Positions 1 to 7,818 of a stretch of 64,000 nucleotides of DNA are shown piece after piece. Position 1 is the first letter of the stretch. Every line of letters starts with the position of its first letter. Source of the DNA: Photobacterium aquae (GTDB lineage Bacteria; Pseudomonadota; Gammaproteobacteria; Enterobacterales; Vibrionaceae). A program made the position numbers and the translations under genes. Where the stretch lies: NCBI RefSeq assembly GCF_001029445.1, contig NZ_LDOT01000023.1, positions 1 to 64,000 of the forward strand. The letters are read 5' to 3'. The notes below the pieces were generated by a model. The model was given only the letters and a program-made list of their open reading frames with translations, was not told the DNA's origin and made no database searches.

Positions 1-2
1 TT

Positions 3-512
3 TGTGGTTTTCAACAAGGTTTGTTTTGGATTGTAAATCCTGATGATTACGAAGCGGTGTTGGATGAGTGGTTGGAACAGACCGACATACCCGACAATGA
101 TATTTACCATGTATTTGCCAGAAATGCTTTTGGTGATTTATTTTTATGGGGGGAAGAAACGGGTGAAAGATATAAAATAACTGCAGCTTATGGTTGGATT
201 ATTCAATATGAGGGAAATACCAGAGAAGATGGAGATTTTTCAATTAAGTGTTTTTTTGGTGGGTCCAGTGTTAGGTCTCACGATCTAGAGGATGAGCATG
301 GTAAGTTGATGTTTAACCGCTGTATCAAAAAATTTGGTGCGTTAGCGGATAATGAAATGTTCGGTTTTGAACCGAGTTTAATGCTGGGCGGAGAAAGCTT
401 GTTGAGTAATATTAACAAAGTTAACATTCATGTACATTTGTCGATATTAGCACAATTGGGCCAGATTGAAGTTTTAGATGATGATGGATTAGTCGGTAAG
501 GCATTTAGTTAG
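3..512 (+). CDS. GAD-like / DUF1851 (Tdi1-type) immunity protein, 5' partial
   Basis: The protein resembles the GAD-like plus DUF1851 (T6SS immunity Tdi1) family, whose members protect against polymorphic or type VI effectors. The visible part runs from a 'GLFWIVNPDDYE' segment, the usual junction of the GAD-like domain, through 'FGDLFLWGEETG' and 'KLMFNRCIKKFG' to the C-terminal 'LAQLGQIEVL'. The frame is open to the left edge (it reads CGFQQGLFW), so the true start and roughly the first 50 residues lie outside the window; the TTG at 21 is not a credible start. A second, broken copy of the missing N-terminal part lies at 2711-2799. The next downstream element is an Rhs fragment, which fits an immunity role. 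Family assignment is from remembered motifs, not a search. Confidence 0.7.
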   Translation, partial: CGFQQGLFWIVNPDDYEAVLDEWLEQTDIPDNDIYHVFARNAFGDLFLWGEETGERYKITAAYGWIIQYEGNTREDGDFSIKCFFGGSSVRSHDLEDEHGKLMFNRCIKKFGALADNEMFGFEPSLMLGGESLLSNINKVNIHVHLSILAQLGQIEVLDDDGLVGKAFS

Positions 513-556
513 AGTCATTCAACCAAGAGAATATATACTCATTTTAAAATAGTCAA

Positions 557-931
557 TTAGGCCGCCAGACCATTTTTACCGATGCCAATTATTTCCAGTA
601 TGACAAACTGGGGCGGCTACGGAACGCCAACAATGCCCAACGCAAAATCCATGTTGATTATCATGCCAATGGCCAGCTCAGCGAGATTTGGCAAGATAAC
701 TGGCGGCTCCATGCTGGTCGGCGTATCGCAACCTGCCTGTCGGGCGACCATCAAGTTCATTATCGCTATAACAGCCAAGGTCTGCTGGTGGCCATTGACT
801 GGGACGGGCAGACGGTTTGTGAACGTGATTTTGACAGTTGTGGGCGAGAAATTCACCGCCGACAGGGCAATGGCATTACTTGCCTACAACAGTTTGATGT
901 ACTGGGGCGTTTGCAACAGCAGCAACTGTAA
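557..931 (+). pseudogene. Rhs (YD-repeat) protein fragment
   Basis: In the frame ending at TAA 929-931 the sequence reads as about four tandem YD repeats: 'YFQYDKLGRL', 'VDYHANGQLSEI', 'VHYRYNSQGLLVAI', 'ERDFDSCGREIHR', 'QQFDVLGRLQQQQ'. These Y/F-D-x-x-G-R-L modules are the hallmark of Rhs and related wall-associated or T6SS-delivered toxins. There is no start codon context or N-terminal or core region: the frame is closed by a stop at 545-547, and homology seems to begin near 557. It is therefore an internal fragment left by recombination. Longer open frames over the same bases (582-962 plus strand, 617-856 minus strand) are out-of-phase shadows. GC content is higher than the flanking immunity genes, as is usual for Rhs cores. 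Confidence 0.82.
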
Positions 932-965
932 TCCCCCCATTTTTAGTAGCACCCTAAATTAGGGC

Positions 966-996
966 CCTCGTTGTGTCTATTAAAGATACAACGAGG
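966..996. repeat. Near-perfect 13-bp inverted repeat (hairpin)
   Basis: The two 13-base arms (966-978 and 984-996) pair with one G-T wobble around a 5-base loop ATTAA. It lies between the Rhs fragment and the 3' end of lhgO. No T-tract follows on either strand, so it is not a standard intrinsic terminator. It may instead be a boundary or repeat element, or a factor-dependent 3' end of lhgO. Confidence 0.6.
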
Positions 997-1034
997 TATA
1001 ACAGCAGATGGATTATGGTATTAATATACTCTTC

Positions 1035-2276
1035 TTAATTATTTATATCTTGTTGTGCATCTATGACTTTATTGCAAATATATTCCCCTATTGGAATGGC
1101 CGAAGTTGCTGCGGGGGAAGGTGCGTTACATACATGCAAGCTGCGGGGTGTCTCGGCAAACAGGAAGTCATGCACCAGCGTACCATCCTGCATTACCGCT
1201 TGTGCCCTTATTCCCGCAGGATAGGGAAGCAGATCTGCGGTTGTTAATTGTGGACAGTATTTATTGACCAAAGATAGGTACCCCGGCTTCCACCAAGCAT
1301 TTTTAGTTTCTACTAGCCCTGTTTTGAAATGCTCGGCACAAACTTTCCAAAAACCGCTAAAACTGATCATTTCTAATGTGTCTCGAAGGTTGAAGTTGAG
1401 TCTTCCGTAGCCTTCGCGTTTCCAGCCTTGAACCGCATTGGGGCCTACAGTGACATAGCCATCGATCATCTTGGTGAGATGGACGCCGAGAAATGGCAAG
1501 TCAGGATCGGGAATAGGGTAAATAAGGTGATTGACGATGTGGTTATGCTTAGGCGCAAGGCGATAATACTCGCCGCGATAAGGGATAATTTTGAAGTTGG
1601 TGGCTAGCCCTTGCATATTGGCGAGTCGGTCGGCCATTAACCCGCCGCAACAGATAATGAATTGGCTTTGCAAAGAGAAAGTCTGCCCATCGCTTGTACA
1701 GCGTATGGTGACGATATCGTCACTTTCTTCAATGGCGGTAACTTCGGTTCGACGGCTTACTTGGCCACCCAGTTCGACAAATAGTTCGGCCATTTTATTG
1801 GTGACGCGTTGGTAATTAACAATACCGGTTGCCTTGACGAAAAGAGCACCAAGGCCTGTTATGTTAGGTTCTTGTTCTCGAAGTTGGGCCTGATCAAGTC
1901 GTTTGGTATCAATACCATTTTCCGTGCAGCGTTCATACAGAGCGTGCATGCGCTCCAATTCTTTATCTGTAGTTGCTACCAGTAGTTTTCCGCAGAGCTC
2001 GACGGGGATTTGGTGAGCTTGGCAAAAGGCTTTAGTGGCTTTCTCACCCTCTTTGCAAAATTTAGCTTTCAGGCTGCCGGGTGCATAGTAGACGCCAGCA
2101 TGGATGACACCGCTGTTGTGTCCTGTTTGATGAGCTGCCAGCTGTTTTTCTTTCTCTACCACGATAATACTGGCATTGGGGAAGTGCTGTTGAAGTTGCC
2201 ATGCCGTGGATATCCCAATAATCCCACCGCCTATAATGACATAGTCGTATATTTTCCCTTGCTTTATGCTGGTCAT
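1035..2276 (-). CDS. lhgO: L-2-hydroxyglutarate oxidase/dehydrogenase
   Basis: FAD-dependent enzyme that oxidises L-2-hydroxyglutarate to 2-oxoglutarate, in E. coli feeding electrons to the membrane quinone pool during glutarate/lysine breakdown. The N-terminus carries the dinucleotide-binding signature 'YVIIGGGIIGIS', followed by 'HQTGHNSGVIHAGVYY', 'GLMADRL', 'YRGEYYRLAP', 'FLGVHLT' and the C-terminal 'CNAPSPAATSAIPIG', all characteristic of LhgO (YgaF) and its DAO fold. I choose the ATG at 2276 (413 residues, close to the family length of about 420); a GTG at 2297 would add seven residues and neither start has a good ribosome site. It stands alone between toxin/immunity remnants with no csiD/gab neighbours. 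Confidence 0.92.
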   Translation of the reverse strand: MTSIKQGKIYDYVIIGGGIIGISTAWQLQQHFPNASIIVVEKEKQLAAHQTGHNSGVIHAGVYYAPGSLKAKFCKEGEKATKAFCQAHQIPVELCGKLLVATTDKELERMHALYERCTENGIDTKRLDQAQLREQEPNITGLGALFVKATGIVNYQRVTNKMAELFVELGGQVSRRTEVTAIEESDDIVTIRCTSDGQTFSLQSQFIICCGGLMADRLANMQGLATNFKIIPYRGEYYRLAPKHNHIVNHLIYPIPDPDLPFLGVHLTKMIDGYVTVGPNAVQGWKREGYGRLNFNLRDTLEMISFSGFWKVCAEHFKTGLVETKNAWWKPGYLSLVNKYCPQLTTADLLPYPAGIRAQAVMQDGTLVHDFLFAETPRSLHVCNAPSPAATSAIPIGEYICNKVIDAQQDINN

Positions 2277-2418
2277 GTTTTTTTTGAAATTAGTCACAAT
2301 GGATATTCAGCTCGTTAGCTGCCTTTAGTTTGTGAGGAGATAGTTATCCAGATATTAGATGCTACGTCGAATTGGCGATGAATTCTGAGATGTAGCGCAT
2401 TGATTACACATTGAATCT

Positions 2419-2520
2419 ATGTACAAAGGTGTCAAAAAAGAGAGTGAATATCAAAATACGGTACAGTGCATTATTCAAGCAGTGATTAATCACTATTTTG
2501 TTGTTAAATTCAGATTATGA
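2419..2520 (+). pseudogene. Partial duplicate of the TIGR02450-type Trp-rich gene
   Basis: A 33-codon frame whose segment 'CIIQAVINH' matches 'CVIQAVINH' in the intact Trp-rich protein at 5758-5973; the DNA of the two is also clearly similar here. The conserved ends of that family, the N-terminal 'KSLYGSKWT' and C-terminal 'WRELKDSSQW', are absent. It is read as a truncated, decayed copy, although a very small functional gene cannot be excluded. Confidence 0.55.
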
Positions 2521-2560
2521 ATAGAGGACTCCCATTTTTACGAACAGCTTCTTATAATGA

Positions 2561-2710
2561 TACATAGTAGTCTGGAGGTTGAGTAAGAATGATCGTCTGC
2601 TATGGATTTCCAATGTATATTACAGTCATGAGTTCGTTGGTTCGCTACCGCATAATTTCTTGTTTGAAAAAGATTGGAAACCTTTTTCAAAGGTTGATTG
2701 CCAACCATAA
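2561..2710 (+). pseudogene. Open fragment leading into the broken GAD-like copy
   Basis: A frame open from the stop at 2558-2560 to TAA 2708-2710, containing 'LLWISNVYYSHEFVGSLP' and ending 'WKPFSKVDCQP'. The same frame continues past the TAA into the GAD-like remnant ('TVAKFRGKLPD'). If the TAA were CAA the two would read through, so the last 15 or so codons may be the N-terminus of the same dead immunity gene and the stop a nonsense mutation. The origin of the first part is unknown to me; it could be the tail of a lost effector. Confidence 0.4.
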
Positions 2711-2799
2711 ACGGTAGCCAAATTTAGAGGGAAGCTACCGGATAGATTGCTGAATATTGGCAAGAGTATGTTTTTTGTGGTTTTCAACAAGGTCTATGA
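2711..2799 (+). pseudogene. Frameshifted GAD-like immunity gene remnant
   Basis: In one frame the sequence gives 'KFRGKLPDRLL'; from about base 2750 a different frame gives 'EYWQEYVFCGFQQGL' followed by TGA. Joined, these match the GAD-like domain pattern (K-Y/F-x-G-K-L-P-D-x-L-L-E-Y-W-Q-E-Y). The last 20 bases before the break (2774-2793) are identical to bases 1-20 of the window, which encode the same residues of the intact immunity gene. One base has been lost near 2750, and the copy breaks off where the intact gene continues. Confidence 0.7.
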
Positions 2800-2916
2800 A
2801 ATTTGATTTGAGAGATACAGTTGTTTTTATTTAATAATAGGTAACACAATTGCATTTTTTAGCGTAAGTGTGCGTATGGAAATTTCATGTTAACAATGTT
2901 ATTTAATGGTTAATAT

Positions 2917-3321
2917 ATGTCATTTAGAATTCCTGATGAAAAGTTGATTGAGTTAGCATCATTATTTTTAGAAACTAAAGATGTAAAAGATAATGATTGG
3001 ACCGAATGTTGTTTTGTTTTTGAATTTGGAGAAGGGCATGTTTCTAATTCAGGCTATCTATATGATGGTGATGAAGTTACACCAGCGATAGCAAGCATAG
3101 AGTGTTATCCGGTTCTTTTGGGTTATAAGTTGCTGGAATTAAGAGAGTTGATTTATTCAGAATGTGGTCATAAATTCATTCAACTTTTATTCCAAATGGA
3201 AAATAAAACAAAGCGTTTCAAAATAGATTTTGAGTTTGATGATCCAAAACGTTGGGCTATTACACCGTGTAATATGTTTGAAATGCGTGAAAGGTTAAAG
3301 CCGGTCTTTGATAAAGAGTGA
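2917..3321 (+). CDS. YezG/DUF600-like immunity protein
   Basis: A 134-residue soluble, acidic protein without signal peptide or membrane segment. The pattern 'WTECCFVFEFGEG', a central 'LLELRELIY' helix and 'KRFKIDFEFDDPKRW' near residue 115 resembles the YezG/DUF600 immunity family, which neutralises secreted nuclease-type toxins of polymorphic systems. It is low in GC, like the other immunity genes here, and no cognate toxin is present in the window. It may be an orphan immunity gene kept for protection against neighbours. The family call rests on motif shape only; the start ATG follows an AT-rich leader with a weak ribosome site. Confidence 0.5.
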   Translation: MSFRIPDEKLIELASLFLETKDVKDNDWTECCFVFEFGEGHVSNSGYLYDGDEVTPAIASIECYPVLLGYKLLELRELIYSECGHKFIQLLFQMENKTKRFKIDFEFDDPKRWAITPCNMFEMRERLKPVFDKE

Positions 3322-3561
3322 GTTTACAATATTGCTCAGCAGTGAAGATTATATTGAATTTGAAGTCATTGATAATTATATAATCAATTATATTAATTTT
3401 ATGCAGTGAGTGAAAGAGCATTCACAAATCACTCCACTTTATTCAATTTGTTGTATTTTGTAATTGTGATCAATGTTCCGTTATTACATTTGGTTACATA
3501 TTAGCGTATGGGGAGAGTTGTTTTATTTTTGCAGAGAATAATCAGTATCGAGGATGCGCTT

Positions 3562-5088
3562 ATGCTGCTTACCAAAGAAAAGTCAAAAACATTTCAATTC
3601 CCAACGGCATTTACTATTTTGTTTATTATTACGTTGTTTGCGATTGGGTTGACTTGGATTGTTCCAGCGGGTTCATATTCAAAGCTCTCATATGATTCAG
3701 CGAGTAATATTTTGCTGGTATCCAGCCCTCACGGTGATGTTGTTTCTGTACCGGCAACACAGGATGAACTTAAGAAACTCAATATTAATATTGGGATAGA
3801 TCAATTTGTTAATGGCACGATACGCAAGCCTATAGCGATTCCTGATACCTATGAAGAGCTTGAGCAATCACCGAAGGGATTGAGTGATATTGCTATTTCG
3901 ATGGTTGAAGGTACGGTCGAAGGGGCTGATATTATAGTATTTATTTTGATTCTTGGTGGGATGATTGGTGTTATTAATAAGACCGGGGCTTTTAATGCGG
4001 GTTTGGTAACTCTTTCTGAGCGGACAAAGGGGCGAGAGTTTCTTTTCGTTGCATTGGTGTGCATTGTTATGGCGCTTGGTGGAACGTCTTGCGGTCTTGA
4101 AGAGGAAGCGGTTGCATTTTATCCGATTCTTGTTCCGATATTCCTGACACTCGGATTTGACTCCATTGTGTGTGTTGGTGCGATTTTTTTAGCGGCTTCT
4201 ATCGGTACTGCATTTTCGACAATTAATCCATTTAGCGTCGTTATAGCTTCAAATGCGGCCGGTATTTCCTTCACGGAAGGCATAGGTGTTCGTACTTTCG
4301 GTTTGATTGTTGGTATGGTGACCGTCATCGGTTATTTGTATTGGTATAGCAAAAAGATTAAAGCCGATCCCACCTTTTCTTATACTTATGAAGATCGTGA
4401 CGAATTTAGAGAGCGTTTTCTTAAAAATCAGGACCTCAATAATAAAGTCCCATTTACCCTTCGTCGAAAAATCATACTGGCATTATTTGCGATCGCATTT
4501 CCTATGATGATCTGGGGAGTCTCGACACAGGGATGGTGGTTCGGCCAAATGGCGGCCTCGTTTCTTGCCATCGCTTTCGTAATCATCTTTATTTCAGGCT
4601 TAAGAGAGAAGGAAGCTGTTGAAGCCTTTACCCAAGGGGCATCTGAATTAGTTGCGGTATCTTTGATTATCGGTATGGCTCGCGGTGTTAATATTATTCT
4701 TGAGCAGGGCATGGTGTCGGATACCATTTTGGCTTGGGCTTCCGAGCTTGTGACTGGTATGCATGGTAGCGTATTTGCTGTTTCTCAGATGTTCATTTTC
4801 TTCTTGCTAGGACTTGTGGTGCCGTCGTCATCGGGGCTGGCGGTATTGTCGATGCCGATTATGGCACCATTGGCAGATACTGTAGGTATACCGAGAGATA
4901 TTGTTGTGTCTGCCTATAACTGGGGTCAGTATGCAATGCTCTTTTTGGCACCAACAGGATTGGTACTTGTAACGTTACAAATGCTTGATATCCCATTTAA
5001 TAAGTGGGTGAAATTCGTGTTCCCAATAGTTCTCTTCTTGCTCGGTTTTGGCTCTTTATTGCTTGTTGCACAGGTTATGATGTTATAG
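3562..5088 (+). CDS. YfcC family carrier (putative amino-acid/C4 antiporter)
   Basis: Inner-membrane carrier with about 12 hydrophobic segments. The N-terminal 'FQFPTAFTILFIITLFAIG', 'TWIVPAGSY', the conserved 'GGTSCGLEEEAVAFYPI' and 'GLVVPSSSGLAVLSMPIMAP' are typical of the YfcC (IT superfamily, arginine/ornithine-antiporter-like) group. The substrate is not known for the family. The longest frame starts at 3508, but the ATG at 3562 has a GAGG element about ten bases upstream and begins where relatives begin, so I prefer it (508 residues). It is a single-gene unit, followed by a terminator at 5152-5183. Confidence 0.85.
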   Translation: MLLTKEKSKTFQFPTAFTILFIITLFAIGLTWIVPAGSYSKLSYDSASNILLVSSPHGDVVSVPATQDELKKLNINIGIDQFVNGTIRKPIAIPDTYEELEQSPKGLSDIAISMVEGTVEGADIIVFILILGGMIGVINKTGAFNAGLVTLSERTKGREFLFVALVCIVMALGGTSCGLEEEAVAFYPILVPIFLTLGFDSIVCVGAIFLAASIGTAFSTINPFSVVIASNAAGISFTEGIGVRTFGLIVGMVTVIGYLYWYSKKIKADPTFSYTYEDRDEFRERFLKNQDLNNKVPFTLRRKIILALFAIAFPMMIWGVSTQGWWFGQMAASFLAIAFVIIFISGLREKEAVEAFTQGASELVAVSLIIGMARGVNIILEQGMVSDTILAWASELVTGMHGSVFAVSQMFIFFLLGLVVPSSSGLAVLSMPIMAPLADTVGIPRDIVVSAYNWGQYAMLFLAPTGLVLVTLQMLDIPFNKWVKFVFPIVLFLLGFGSLLLVAQVMML

Positions 5089-5151
5089 AGCATTGATCGT
5101 AGTTTTTATCGATACTTTCAGAAATCTATTTTAGGTTGATTGTTGTCTTTT

Positions 5152-5183
5152 GCCTCTGGCTATTAACGGCTGGGGGCTTTTTT
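5152..5183 (+). terminator. Intrinsic terminator after the YfcC gene
   Basis: Nine-base stem (5152-5160 with 5169-5177, three G-U pairs), an 8-base loop, then six T. Confidence 0.6.
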
Positions 5184-5395
5184 ATGTGTGGAAAAATTAC
5201 AATGCTGAATGCCTTTGTGTAATGTTTTTACTCCAGTATTACATGTGCATAGAGCTCGTAACGGTAGTGAATAAGTGTCACAAAGTGTGCGAAATGGTAT
5301 CTATCGGCCCCTTATCTCATCCTGTTTACCGGTCTAGCACTACAATAGAATAGAAATAGATGTCATCTGGTCTGGGTATTGAAAGGAGTAGCAAA

Positions 5396-5608
5396 ATGCT
5401 CAAGAAAGTCAGTGAGGTGGCGTTTTTTAAGTTTTTTATCGCCATAGCTTTTCATATGCTGGTGTTCTATGGTCTGTATTATGCTGTAGTGAATTACGAT
5501 CGCCACCCGTGGTTGATTTATACGCTTGTAGTGTGTTCGGTCGTTGTGAGTGGCAGGCTTGTTTTCCGTTTATATAAAGCCCGCAAACGCCGATTGTCCA
5601 CTAGATAG
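5396..5608 (+). CDS. Small two-segment membrane protein
   Basis: Unrecognised 70-residue protein. The ATG at 5396 is chosen over an upstream start because a perfect AAGGAG lies about eight bases before it. Two hydrophobic stretches (about residues 10-28 and 37-54) flank a short 'NYDRHPW' loop, and the tail 'RLYKARKRRLSTR' is strongly basic, which predicts a cytoplasmic C-terminus. It is monocistronic and its neighbours give no hint of function. Confidence 0.65.
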   Translation: MLKKVSEVAFFKFFIAIAFHMLVFYGLYYAVVNYDRHPWLIYTLVVCSVVVSGRLVFRLYKARKRRLSTR

Positions 5609-5757
5609 AAGGAGTCGGTTGATAGGCCTTGTCTCTCTGTGCAAACTGTGTGATCGTTCCTTGTTAAGACTTGGTATCACGTATTACGGTGCTGTAGTAG
5701 CGTGGTTTTAGATTCAGTGGTTGTGATACCGAAAGTATGTTTGCATTAAGGGTTGAT

Positions 5758-5973
5758 ATGAACAAGGTACATCCCAAATCACTTTATGGTAGTAAGTGGA
5801 CCAAAGTGAACGCGGAGGGGCGTGAGCGGCACTTTATGATTATTGACGTAGAATATGATGATGATCAGAAAGTTACCCGATGTGTTATTCAGGCTGTGAT
5901 TAATCATCGTATGTATGAGCTGAACTGGCGAGAGTTGAAAGACAGTTCGCAGTGGTCAATGGGATGGAAGTAG
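5758..5973 (+). CDS. TIGR02450 family Trp-rich protein
   Basis: A 71-residue cytosolic protein of the small tryptophan-rich TIGR02450 family, function unknown. Family marks are the opening 'HPKSLYGSKWT', central 'RHFMIIDVEYD', 'CVIQAVINHR' and the C-terminal 'WRELKDSSQW...GWK'. The ATG at 5758 gives the usual family length; the longer frame from 5737 adds seven unlikely residues. A truncated copy of its middle lies at 2419-2520. A shared terminator follows. Confidence 0.85.
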   Translation: MNKVHPKSLYGSKWTKVNAEGRERHFMIIDVEYDDDQKVTRCVIQAVINHRMYELNWRELKDSSQWSMGWK

Positions 5974-5975
5974 AA

Positions 5976-6007
5976 AAATCCCGCTCGGCTGAGCGGGATT
6001 TTTTTAT
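5976..6007. terminator. Bidirectional intrinsic terminator
   Basis: Perfect 11-base stem (5976-5986 / 5991-6001) with loop GGCT and a T-run on the plus strand; the A-run before it serves the convergent EamA gene. Confidence 0.85.
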
Positions 6008-6019
6008 TGAAGGTAGTTG

Positions 6020-6922
6020 CTAGGCGGATCGAAAACGCTTGGTGATAAAGTTAAAGCCAAAGACGTTGATAAGTGCCCCTGTGACTATCAGCCCGCCGCC
6101 AAGGTAGGTTTCCATTGCTGGATACTCTTGGAATACAACGATGCCAAGAATGACCGAGAAGATGATCTGGACGTAGGAATAAGCCGACGCCTTGCTCGCA
6201 TCCTGGGTTTGCATCGCCTTGGTGAGGCCGAGTTGGCCAATTTGGGTGAATATGCCGACGAGGATCAGCAATCCGGTGAGATACAGGTTTGGTATGACGA
6301 AGTCATCACCAATAAGCAGGAGTGACGTCGGCAGGGCGATCAGCGGGAAGTAGAAGATGATCACTGAGCTGTCTTCTGTTGTGCTGAGTTTCTTGACGAT
6401 GACATAGGCGACAGCACTCGCCATTGCTCCCATGATGGCAATCATCACGCTGAACATCGGGAGATCGGTCGTGTTGTTGACATTGAGGGTAGGTTCAACC
6501 ATCACAAACAGCCCCAACATACACATGGCAATACAGATGAAAGTTGAGAATTGAATCCGCTCTTTTAAGAACAAAACAGCGAGTAGGGCTGTGAACACCG
6601 GATGGACATACTGCAAGATAGTGGCCTCGGCCAAGGGAAGGGTGGTCACGGCATAGTAGACGCACATTAATGCAGAGGTTCCCACCGCGCCGCGCAGGCA
6701 CAGTAATTTGCGGTTGTTACCCCATACCGATAGCCGCTTGCGCTTTACATCCAAATAGCTAATCACCAAAGAGACAAACGCTCGGGCGGCAACAATTTCG
6801 AAAACTGGGATACCGTGGGTGCTGACCAGTTTTACGCAGGCTGTCATCAGTGCAAAGCCCAGTGCCGAAAGCACCATGAAGCGAACACCGATAGGAAAGT
6901 GTTGGTCTAAAGTCGTTATCAT
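6020..6922 (-). CDS. EamA/DMT family transporter
   Basis: A 300-residue inner-membrane protein with ten hydrophobic segments forming two EamA repeats (about residues 15-140 and 155-285), the fold of drug/metabolite exporters such as RhtA. Seen directly are 'ALGFALMTACVKLVS' in the first segment, 'LPLAEATILQYVHPVFTALLAVLFLKE' split over repeat 1 and the equivalent 'LTKAMQTQDASKASAYSYVQIIFSVILGIVVFQE' region in repeat 2. Substrate cannot be told. It is monocistronic and convergent with the Trp-rich gene. Confidence 0.85.
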   Translation of the reverse strand: MITTLDQHFPIGVRFMVLSALGFALMTACVKLVSTHGIPVFEIVAARAFVSLVISYLDVKRKRLSVWGNNRKLLCLRGAVGTSALMCVYYAVTTLPLAEATILQYVHPVFTALLAVLFLKERIQFSTFICIAMCMLGLFVMVEPTLNVNNTTDLPMFSVMIAIMGAMASAVAYVIVKKLSTTEDSSVIIFYFPLIALPTSLLLIGDDFVIPNLYLTGLLILVGIFTQIGQLGLTKAMQTQDASKASAYSYVQIIFSVILGIVVFQEYPAMETYLGGGLIVTGALINVFGFNFITKRFRSA

Positions 6923-6999
6923 GACAGCAAAAAATTTATCCAGAAGGGAGGAAGAATGAACGACTGATTATCCTCTAGTTGCGACGGGATTCAAGTAAT

Positions 7000-7078
7000 A
7001 TACCCAAGCCACTCCGATAAAACTCATCCTTTGAAATTTGCGATATCGGAGTAACCTCGGTATATGTCTATTGGGTAT
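7000..7078. repeat. Dispersed palindromic 'TATACCCAA' element, copy 1
   Basis: An outer inverted pair ATACCCAA (7000-7007) / TTGGGTAT (7071-7078) encloses an inner pair ACTCCGATA / TATCGGAGT. It lies between two minus-strand genes. Related copies or half-copies are at 37664, 39588 and 44068. Confidence 0.7.
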
Positions 7079-7143
7079 GTTTTTGATGGGATGTCATGAT
7101 CATCCACATGGTAACAATGCTAACTGCTTGTAAAATATCAGGG

Positions 7144-7680
7144 TTATTTGTTGATGAAATCGTAACTCACATCAGACGTATTACGCTTCCCGATGTATTT
7201 GTCTTCAAACTTAGGAGACCAAATAGCGGAGGCATTTTGGTTTTGGTTCCAATCGAATGCGGTCAGGCGGTAGGTCATTTTCCATTCACCGTTGCGTTTT
7301 TCAAAACGGTATTGGTGGCGCCCGCCAAGAATGCCTTCTTTATCGATCCCGTCTTCTTCATGAACGTGGTATGCCCAGACGTAGCTTTCAGCGGTGGCTT
7401 GGTCTCCATCAAGCTCAATCAATATGTTGCTGATGCGGTGTTGGGTGATTTTAAGCGCTTTGAAGCCTTCCATTGCTGGCTCAACGAAAGCATGGGCATT
7501 ATCGTTGTAGAAGAATAAATCAGGGAAAATAGGATCTTGGTGGTCTTCAATGGCATCCTCCCAATAGGTTGACTTCATCAGTGCGCCATCCATCCGGTCT
7601 AGGGAGCGGGCATGGCGGTAGATCACCTCGGTAATTGCTTGTTTATCGAGTAAGTTTTGTAGTTGTTGCTGCATATCCAT
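7144..7680 (-). CDS. SnoaL-like (NTF2-fold) protein
   Basis: A 178-residue soluble protein of the SnoaL_4 / NTF2-like group, which includes polyketide cyclases, dehydratases and the beta subunits of ring-hydroxylating dioxygenases. The start 'LLDKQAITEVIYRHARSLDR' and the following 'MDGALMKSTYWEDAIEDH' are typical of the family, as is 'YVWAYHV' and 'GGRHQYRFEKRNGEWKM'. The reaction cannot be deduced. It is transcribed away from the LysR gene at 7819, across a 138-base gap, which suggests that regulator controls it. Confidence 0.8.
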   Translation of the reverse strand: MDMQQQLQNLLDKQAITEVIYRHARSLDRMDGALMKSTYWEDAIEDHQDPIFPDLFFYNDNAHAFVEPAMEGFKALKITQHRISNILIELDGDQATAESYVWAYHVHEEDGIDKEGILGGRHQYRFEKRNGEWKMTYRLTAFDWNQNQNASAIWSPKFEDKYIGKRNTSDVSYDFINK

Positions 7681-7818
7681 AATCTATACCTCGGTTTCGT
7701 GAATTTGTGGGCTCTAGCGGCTGTGGCTATTGGCTTGGTTGGTATTCTATTGCCTAACAAAATCGACTGAAACTGTGTTATCTTGACTAGTATCTATTCG
7801 ATTTTGGAATGCATAGTT

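Larger units (their letters stand above)
2298..2916. other. Intergenic region made of gene remnants
   Basis: More than 600 bases without an intact gene between lhgO and the YezG-like gene. It holds the Trp-rich partial copy and the broken GAD-like copy listed separately; the remaining bases are AT-rich and show no clear structure. Confidence 0.6.

Noticed and set aside
582-962. 126-codon plus-strand frame, and a 79-codon minus-strand frame at 617-856
   Set aside because: Both are out of phase with the Rhs repeat pattern, which fully explains this segment.
1008-1247. 79-codon plus-strand frame
   Set aside because: Runs antisense into lhgO, has no ribosome site and shows no family likeness.
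3420-3507. CRP-like half site TGTGATCAATGTTCCG before the YfcC gene
   Set aside because: Only one half fits the consensus, so it was not called.
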